NCBI GenBank assembly: GCA_964017195.1
Contig: OZ024896.1
Span: 5,905,487 to 5,969,486 of the forward strand
Length of the DNA: 64,000 nt
From: Siderastrea radians
Taxonomy: Eukaryota; Cnidaria; Anthozoa; Scleractinia; Rhizangiidae
Direction of reading: 5' to 3'
Shown here: positions 55,757 through 64,000 of the stretch, piece by piece
Numbering within the stretch: position 1 is the first letter of the stretch
Layout: each line of letters starts with the position of its first letter
Notes under the pieces: generated by a model
The model's database searches: none
Seen by the model: only the letters and a program-made list of their open reading frames with translations
Told to the model about the DNA's origin: nothing
Translations under genes and position numbers: made by a program

Positions 55757-55861
55757 TTTTAGCCCATTTCATGCCAATAATTATTGCAAGCAATTGTTGT
55801 CAGATGGCCAAAAATGACCGAATTCTGGCTGATGAGCGGCCTCTTGGGCATTTCTTGGCCA
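55757..55861. repeat. Linker-to-linker junction lacking a module (first of three)
   Basis: At 55774-55788 one linker joins the next as GCCAATAATTATTGC, with no module. The extra linker adds 105 bases. The same junction recurs near 61938-61952 and 63180-63194. Confidence 0.9.
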
Positions 55862-58800
55862 TTTTAGCCCATTTCATGCCAATATATACCCGGATTTTTG
55901 AAAACGGTACCGCTCGGTTGAGGTGTCCGAGCGGTGTGTCGCGAGCACTTTTTTGTCGTTCAGAAACTATCTCCAAAGTAGGCAATATAAAAATTATGAG
56001 TGCCAGCAGTCCTTTTTTCTTCTCCCCTCTCTCCCCTCCCTGCTCTTTTCTCTCCCGTGTGGTTTCTAGGCTCATGGGAGTCCAAAAAACCCTTTTTCGG
56101 TGTCGTTCCGGCCAAAATGGGCAAATCTTCAGGAGCCACCTTTTCAAAAATCCAGGTAGATATTGCAAGCAATTGTTGTCAGATGGCCAAAAATGACCGA
56201 ATTCTGGCTGATGAGCGGCCTCTTGAGCATTTCTTGGCCATTTTAGCCCATTTCATGCCAATATATACCCGGATTTTTGAAAACGGTACCGCTCGGTTGA
56301 GGTGTCCGAGCGGTGTGTCGCGAGCACTTTTTTGTCGTTCAGAAACTATCTCCAAAGTAGGCAATATAAAAATTATGAGTGCCAGCAGTCCTTTTTTCTT
56401 CTCCCCTCTCTCCCCTCCCTTCTCTTTTCTCTCCCGTGTGGTTTCTAGGCTCATGGGAGTCCAAAAAATCTTTTTCGGTGTCGTTCCGGCCAAAATGGGC
56501 AAATCTTCAGGAGCCACCTTTTCAAAAATCCAGGTAGATATTGCAAGCAATTGTTGTCAGATGGCCAAAAATGACCGAATTCTGGCTGATGAGCGGCCTC
56601 TTGGGCATTTCTTGGCCATTTTAGCCCATTTCATGCCAATATATACCCGGATTTTTGAAAACGGTACCGCTCGGTTGAGGTGTCGGAGCGGTGTGTCGCG
56701 AGCACTTTTTTGTCGTTCAGAAACTATCTCCAAAGTAGGCAATATAAAAATTATGAGTGCCAGCAGTCCTTTTTTCTTCTCCCCTCTCTCCCCTCCCTTC
56801 TCTTTTCTCTCCCGTGTGGTTTCTAGGCTCATGGGAGTCCAAAAAACCCTTTTTCGGTGTCGTTCCGGCCAAAATGGGCAAATCTTCAGGAGCCACCTTT
56901 TCAAAAATCCAGGTAGATATTGCAAGCAATTGTTGTCAGATGGCCAAAAATGACCGAATTCTGGCTGATGAGCGGCCTCTTGAGCATTTCTTGGCCATTT
57001 TAGCCCATTTCATGCCAATATATACCCGGATTTTTGAAAACGGTACCGCTCGGTTGAGGTGTCCGAGCGGTGTGTCGCGAGCATTTTTTTGTCGTTCAGA
57101 AACTATCTCCAAAGTAGGCAATATAAAAATTATGAGTGCCAGCAGTCCTTTTTTCTTCTCCCCTCTCTCCCCTCCCTTCTCTTTTCTCTCCCGTGTGGTT
57201 TCTAGGCTCATGGGAGTCCAAAAAACCCTTTTTCGGTGTCGTTCCGGCCAAAATGGGCAAATCTTCAGGAGCCACCTTTTCAAAAATCCAGGTAGATATT
57301 GCAAGCAATTGTTGTCAGATGGCCAAAAATGACCGAATTCTGGCTGATGAGCGGCCTCTTGGGCATTTCTTGGCCATTTTAGCCCATTTCATGCCAATAT
57401 ATACCCGGATTTTTGAAAACGGTACCGCTCGGTTGAGGTGTCGGAGCGGTGTGTCGCGAGCACTTTTTTGTCGTTCAGAAACTATCTCCAAAGTAGGCAA
57501 TATAAAAATTATGAGTGCCAGCAGTCCTTTTTTCTTCTCCCCTCTCTCCCCTCCCTTCTCTTTTCTCTCCCGTGTGGTTTCTAGGCTCATGGGAGTCCAA
57601 AAAACCCTTTTTCGGTGTCGTTCCGGCCAAAATGGGCAAATCTTCAGGAGCCACCTTTTCAAAAATCCAGGTAGATATTGCAAGCAATTGTTGTCAGATG
57701 GCCAAAAATGACCGAATTCTGGCTGATGAGCGGCCTCTTGGGCATTTCTTGGCCATTTTAGCCCATTTCATGCCAATATATACCCGGATTTTTGAAAACG
57801 GTACCGCTCGGTTGAGGTGTCCGAGCGGTGTGTCGCGAGCACTTTTTTGTCGTTCAGAAACTATCTCCAAAGTAGGCAATATAAAAATTATGAGTGCCAG
57901 CAGTCCTTTTTTCTTCTCCCCTCTCTCCCCTCCCTTCTCTTTTCTCTCCCGTGTGGTTTCTAGGCTCCTGGGAGTCCAAAAAACCCTTTTTCGGTGTCGT
58001 TCTGGCCAAAATGGGCAAATCTTCAGGAGCCACCTTTTCAAAAATCCAGGTAGATATTGCAAGCAATTGTTGTCAGATGGCCAAAAATGACCGAATTCTG
58101 GCTGATGAGCGGCCTCTTGAGCATTTCTTGGCCATTTTAGCCCATTTCATGCCAATATATACCCGGATTTTTGAAAACGGTACCGCTCGGTTGAGGTGTC
58201 CGAGCGGTGTGTCGCGAGCACTTTTTTGTCGTTCAGAAACTATCTCCAAAGTAGGCAATATAAAAATTATGAGTGCCAGCAGTCCTTTTTTCTTCTCCCC
58301 TCTCTCCCCTCCCTTCTCTTTTCTCTCCCGTGTGGTTTCTAGGCTCATGGGAGTCCAAAAAACCCTTTTTCGGTGTCGTTCCGGCCAAAATGGGCAAATC
58401 TTCAGGAGCCACCTTTTCAAAAATCCAGGTAGATATTGCAAGCAATTGTTGTCAGATGGCCAAAAATGACCGAATTCTGGCTGATGAGCGGCCTCTTGGG
58501 CATTTCTTGGCCATTTTAGCCCATTTCATGCCAATATATACCCGGATTTTTGAAAACGGTACCGCTCGGTTGAGGTGTCGGAGCGGTGTGTCGCGAGCAC
58601 TTTTTTGTCGTTCAGAAACTATCTCCAAAGTAGGCAATATAAAAATTATGAGTGCCAGCAGTCCTTTTTTCTTCTCCCCTCTCTCCCCTCCCTTCTCTTT
58701 TCTCTCCCGTGTGGTTTCTAGGCTCATGGGAGTCCAAAAAACCCTTTTTCGGTGTCGTTCCGGCCAAAATGGGCAAATCTTCAGGAGCCACCTTTTCAAA

Positions 58801-61800
58801 AATCCAGGTAGATATTGCAAGCAATTGTTGTCAGATGGCCAAAAATGACCGAATTCTGGCTGATGAGCGGCCTCTTGGGCATTTCTTGGCCATTTTAGCC
58901 CATTTCATGCCAATATATACCCGGATTTTTGAAAACGGTACCGCTCGGTTGAGGTGTCGGAGCGGTGTGTCGCGAGCACTTTTTTGTCGTTCAGAAACTA
59001 TCTCCAAAGTAGGCAATATAAAAATTATGAGTGCCAGCAGTCCTTTTTTCTTCTCCCCTCTCTCCCCTCCCTTCTCTTTTCTCTCCCGTGTGGTTTCTAG
59101 GCTCATGGGAGTCCAAAAAACCCTTTTTCGGTGTCGTTCCGGCCAAAATGGGCAAATCTTCAGGAGCCACCTTTTCAAAAATCCAGGTAGATATTGCAAG
59201 CAATTGTTGTCAGATGGCCAAAAATGACCGAATTCTGGCTGATGAGCGGCCTCTTGAGCATTTCTTGGCCATTTTAGCCCATTTCATGCCAATATATACC
59301 CGGATTTTTGAAAACGGTACCGCTCGGTTGAGGTGTCCGAGCGGTGTGTCGCGAGCACTTTTTTGTCGTTCAGAAACTATCTCCAAAGTAGGCAATATAA
59401 AAATTATGAGTGCCAGCAGTCCTTTTTTCTTCTCCCCTCTCTCCCCTCCCTTCTCTTTTCTCTCCCGTGTGGTTTCTAGGCTCATGGGAGTCCAAAAAAT
59501 CTTTTTCGGTGTCGTTCCGGCCAAAATGGGCAAATCTTCAGGAGCCACCTTTTCAAAAATCCAGGTAGATATTGCAAGCAATTGTTGTCAGATGGCCAAA
59601 AATGACCGAATTCTGGCTGATGAGCGGCCTCTTGGGCATTTCTTGGCCATTTTAGCCCATTTCATGCCAATATATACCCGGATTTTTGAAAACGGTACCG
59701 CTCGGTTGAGGTGTCGGAGCGGTGTGTCGCGAGCACTTTTTTGTCGTTCAGAAACTATCTCCAAAGTAGGCAATATAAAAATTATGAGTGCCAGCAGTCC
59801 TTTTTTCTTCTCCCCTCTCTCCCCTCCCTTCTCTTTTCTCTCCCGTGTGGTTTCTAGGCTCATGGGAGTCCAAAAAACCCTTTTTCGGTGTCGTTCCGGC
59901 CAAAATGGGCAAATCTTCAGGAGCCACCTTTTCAAAAATCCAGGTAGATATTGCAAGCAATTGTTGTCAGATGGCCAAAAATGACCGAATTCTGGCTGAT
60001 GAGCGGCCTCTTGGGCATTTCTTGGCCATTTTAGCCCATTTCATGCCAATATATACCCGGATTTTTGAAAACGGTACCGCTCGGTTGAGGTGTCGGAGCG
60101 GTGTGTCGCGAGCACTTTTTTGTCGTTCAGAAACTATCTCCAAAGTAGGCAATATAAAAATTATGAGTGCCAGCAGTCCTTTTTTCTTCTCCCCTCTCTC
60201 CCCTCCCTTCTCTTTTCTCTCCCGTGTGGTTTCTAGGCTCATGGGAGTCCAAAAAACCCTTTTTCGGTGTCGTTCCGGCCAAAATGGGCAAATCTTCAGG
60301 AGCCACCTTTTCAAAAATCCAGGTAGATATTGCAAGCAATTGTTGTCAGATGGCCAAAAATGACCGAATTCTGGCTGATGAGCGGCCTCTTGAGCATTTC
60401 TTGGCCATTTTAGCCCATTTCATGCCAATATATACCCGGATTTTTGAAAACGGTACCGCTCGGTTGAGGTGTCCGAGCGGTGTGTCGCGAGCACTTTTTT
60501 GTCGTTCAGAAACTATCTCCAAAGTAGGCAATATAAAAATTATGAGTGCCAGCAGTCCTTTTTTCTTCTCCCCTCTCTCCCCTCCCTTCTCTTTTCTCTC
60601 CCGTGTGGTTTCTAGGCTCATGGGAGTCCAAAAAATCTTTTTCGGTGTCGTTCCGGCCAAAATGGGCAAATCTTCAGGAGCCACCTTTTCAAAAATCCAG
60701 GTAGATATTGCAAGCAATTGTTGTCAGATGGCCAAAAATGACCGAATTCTGGCTGATGAGCGGCCTCTTGGGCATTTCTTGGCCATTTTAGCCCATTTCA
60801 TGCCAATATATACCCGGATTTTTGAAAACGGTACCGCTCGGTTGAGGTGTCGGAGCGGTGTGTCGCGAGCACTTTTTTGTCGTTCAGAAACTATCTCCAA
60901 AGTAGGCAATATAAAAATTATGAGTGCCAGCAGTCCTTTTTTCTTCTCCCCTCTCTCCCCTCCCTTCTCTTTTCTCTCCCGTGTGGTTTCTAGGCTCCTG
61001 GGAGTCCAAAAAACCCTTTTTCGGTGTCGTTCTGGCCAAAATGGGCAAATCTTCAGGAGCCACCTTTTCAAAAATCCAGGTAGATATTGCAAGCAATTGT
61101 TGTCAGATGGCCAAAAATGACCGAATTCTGGCTGATGAGCGGCCTCTTGAGCATTTCTTGGCCATTTTAGCCCATTTCAGGCCAATATATACCCGGATTT
61201 TTGAAAACGGTACCGCTCGGTTGAGGTGTCCGAGCGGTGTGTCGCGAGCACTTTTTTGTCGTTCAGAAACTATCTCCAAAGTAGGCAATATAAAAATTAT
61301 GAGTGCCAGCAGTCCTTTTTTCTTCTCCCCTCTCTCCCCTCCCTTCTCTTTTCTCTCCCATGTGGTTTCTAGGCTCATGGGAGTCCAAAAAATCTTTTTC
61401 GGTGTCGTTCCGGCCAAAATGGGCAAATCTTCAGGAGCCACCTTTTCAAAAATCCAGGTAGATATTGCAAGCAATTGTTGTCAGATGGCCAAAAATGACC
61501 GAATTCTGGCTGATGAGCGGCCTCTTGGGCATTTCTTGGCCATTTTAGCCCATTTCATGCCAATATATACCCGGATTTTTGAAAACGGTACCGCTCGGTT
61601 GAGGTGTCGGAGCGGTGTGTCGCGAGCACTTTTTTGTCGTTCAGAAACTATCTCCAAAGTAGGCAATATAAAAATTATGAGTGCCAGCAGTCCTTTTTTC
61701 TTCTCCCCTCTCTCCCCTCCCTGCTCTTTTCTCTCCCGTGTGGTTTCTAGGCTCATGGGAGTCCAAAAAACCCTTTTTCGGTGTCGTTCCGGCCAAAATG

Positions 61801-64000
61801 GGCAAATCTTCAGGAGCCACCTTTTCAAAAATCCAGGTAGATATTGCAAGCAATTGTTGTCAGATGGCCAAAAATGACCGAATTCTGGCTGATGAGCGGC
61901 CTCTTGAGCATTTCTTGGCCATTTTAGCCCATTTCATGCCAATAATTATTGCAAGCAATTGTTGTCAGATGGCCAAAAATGACCGAATTCTGGCTGATGA
62001 GCGGCCTCTTGGGCATTTCTTGGCCATTTTAGCCCATTTCATGCCAATATATACCCGGATTTTTGAAAACGGTACCGCTCGGTTGAGGTGTCGGAGCGGT
62101 GTGTCGCGAGCACTTTTTTGTCGTTCAGAAACTATCTCCAAAGTAGGCAATATAAAAATTATGAGTGCCAGCAGTCCTTTTTTCTTCTCCCCTCTCTCCC
62201 CTCCCTTCTCTTTTCTCTCCCGTGTGGTTTCTAGGCTCATGGGAGTCCAAAAAACCCTTTTTCGGTGTCGTTCCGGCCAAAATGGGCAAATCTTCAGGAG
62301 CCACCTTTTCAAAAATCCAGGTAGATATTGCAAGCAATTGTTGTCAGATGGCCAAAAATGACCGAATTCTGGCTGATGAGCGGCCTCTTGAGCATTTCTT
62401 GGCCATTTTAGCCCATTTCATGCCAATATATACCCGGATTTTTGAAAACGGTACCGCTCGGTTGAGGTGTCCGAGCGGTGTGTCGCGAGCACTTTTTTGT
62501 CGTTCAGAAACTATCTCCAAAGTAGGCAATATAAAAATTATGAGTGCCAGCAGTCCTTTTTTCTTCTCCCCTCTCTCCCCTCCCTGCTCTTTTCTCTCCC
62601 GTGTGGTTTCTAGGCTCATGGGAGTCCAAAAAACCCTTTTTCGGTGTCGTTCCGGCCAAAATGGGCAAATCTTCAGGAGCCACCTTTTCAAAAATCCAGG
62701 TAGATATTGCAAGCAATTGTTGTCAGATGGCCAAAAATGACCGAATTCTGGCTGATGAGCGGCCTCTTGAGCATTTCTTGGCCATTTTAGCCCATTTCAT
62801 GCCAATATATACCCGGATTTTTGAAAACGGTACCGCTCGGTTGAGGTGTCCGAGCGGTGTGTCGCGAGCACTTTTTTGTCGTTCAGAAACTATCTCCAAA
62901 GTAGGCAATATAAAAATTATGAGTGCCAGCAGTCCTTTTTTCTTCTCCCCTCTCTCCCCTCCCTTCTCTTTTCTCTCCCGTGTGGTTTCTAGGCTCCTGG
63001 GAGTCCAAAAAACCCTTTTTCGGTGTCGTTCTGGCCAAAATGGGCAAATCTTCAGGAGCCACCTTTTCAAAAATCCAGGTAGATATTGCAAGCAATTGTT
63101 GTCAGATGGCCAAAAATGACCGAATTCTGGCTGATGAGCGGCCTCTTGAGCATTTCTTGGCCATTTTAGCCCATTTCATGCCAATAATTATTGCAAGCAA
63201 TTGTTGTCAGATGGCCAAAAATGACCGAATTCTGGCTGATGAGCGGCCTCTTGGGCATTTCTTGGCCATTTTAGCCCATTTCATGCCAATATATACCCGG
63301 ATTTTTGAAAACGGTACCGCTCGGTTGAGGTGTCGGAGCGGTGTGTCGCGAGCACTTTTTTGTCGTTCAGAAACTATCTCCAAAGTAGGCAATATAAAAA
63401 TTATGAGTGCCAGCAGTCCTTTTTTCTTCTCCCCTCTCTCCCCTCCCTTCTCTTTTCTCTCCCGTGTGGTTTCTAGGCTCATGGGAGTCCAAAAAACCCT
63501 TTTTCGGTGTCGTTCCGGCCAAAATGGGCAAATCTTCAGGAGCCACCTTTTCAAAAATCCAGGTAGATATTGCAAGCAATTGTTGTCAGATGGCCAAAAA
63601 TGACCGAATTCTGGCTGATGAGCGGCCTCTTGAGCATTTCTTGGCCATTTTAGCCCATTTCATGCCAATATATACCCGGATTTTTGAAAACGGTACCGCT
63701 CGGTTGAGGTGTCCGAGCGGTGTGTCGCGAGCACTTTTTTGTCGTTCAGAAACTATCTCCAAAGTAGGCAATATAAAAATTATGAGTGCCAGCAGTCCTT
63801 TTTTCTTCTCCCCTCTCTCCCCTCCCTTCTCTTTTCTCTCCCGTGTGGTTTCTAGGCTCATGGGAGTCCAAAAAATCTTTTTCGGTGTCGTTCCGGCCAA
63901 AATGGGCAAATCTTCAGGAGCCACCTTTTCAAAAATCCAGGTAGATATTGCAAGCAATTGTTGTCAGATGGCCAAAAATGACCGAATTCTGGCTGATGAG

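Larger units (their letters stand above)
50101..64000. repeat. 379-bp satellite array, 36 modules, running off the window
   Basis: Period 379 (378 where AAAAAACCC is replaced by AAAAAATC). Each unit has a ~280-base module starting ATATACCCGGATTTTTG and ending CAAAAATCCAGGTAGAT, and a ~98-base linker starting ATTGCAAGCAATTG and ending CATTTCATGCCAAT. Module ends are inverted repeats sharing sequence with the 797 family. A pyrimidine-rich tract (CTTCTCCCCTCTCTCCCCTC) lies mid-module. The 122-317 residue open frames on both strands run through repeat boundaries and reflect low stop density, not genes. The array lies in the intron after exon 29. Confidence 0.97.

Noticed and set aside
50038..63957. 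Open frames of 70-317 residues on both strands in the 379-bp array
   Set aside because: They cross module-linker borders, overlap on both strands and exist because the unit has few stops. No domain or start context supports a protein.
15980..64000. CRISPR-like array
   Set aside because: The repeats are hundreds of bases long, nearly identical, without short unique spacers, and lie in an intron-rich animal gene.

Overview
This window is eukaryotic and almost certainly from an animal. One gene on the + strand, split into small exons with GT..AG introns, runs from about 425 to the last exon seen at 49892-50016. Its spliced product reads as a kinesin-7 of the CENP-E type: an N-terminal motor with P-loop GQTSSGKT, switch I NDRSSRSH and switch [10 protein letters not shown], a CENP-E-like neck, the RRLTWCPG motif after the motor, then a long coiled coil. 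tRNA-like repeats, many short inverted-repeat elements and long tandem arrays suggest an invertebrate, perhaps a cnidarian such as a coral. The species is an inference.

Layout. 1-424 is upstream/5' sequence with a short degenerate repeat. 425-8597 holds motor exons 1-13, with intronic mobile elements at 2094-2429, 3025-3980 and 5081-5416. 8723-13277 holds neck and coiled-coil exons 14-24, with inverted-repeat elements at 11373-11860 and 12148-12322. 13573-15978 holds exons coding a ~90-residue coiled-coil repeat. 15980-47026 is a ~31 kb satellite: 39 modules of a 797-bp unit, framed on both sides by (TA)n. 47066-49766 is a near-identical second copy of 13254-15978, followed by exon 29 (49892-50016). 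From 50039 to the window end is a second satellite: (TA)n, then 36 modules of a 379-bp unit.

The main result concerns the satellites. The two families have unrelated bodies but the same plan: a long module ending in the inverted terminal repeat ACCYGGATTTTTGAAAAC, and a ~100-bp linker whose ends are also weakly inverted repeats, joined through ATAT. The 797-bp array begins and ends exactly on module ends inside (TA)n. The 379-bp array begins the same way. Three places in the 379-bp array have two linkers joined with no module between them. This fits a non-autonomous DNA transposon family that targets (TA)n and has expanded into composite tandem arrays with higher-order periodicity.

The gene itself looks damaged: an in-frame TGA in exon 7, a 4-base frame break in exon 8, a phase mismatch between exons 10 and 11, a 46-base deletion in duplicated exon 27', and a truncated exon 28. 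It is either a decaying copy or a locus with local assembly errors. Reads or transcripts would decide.
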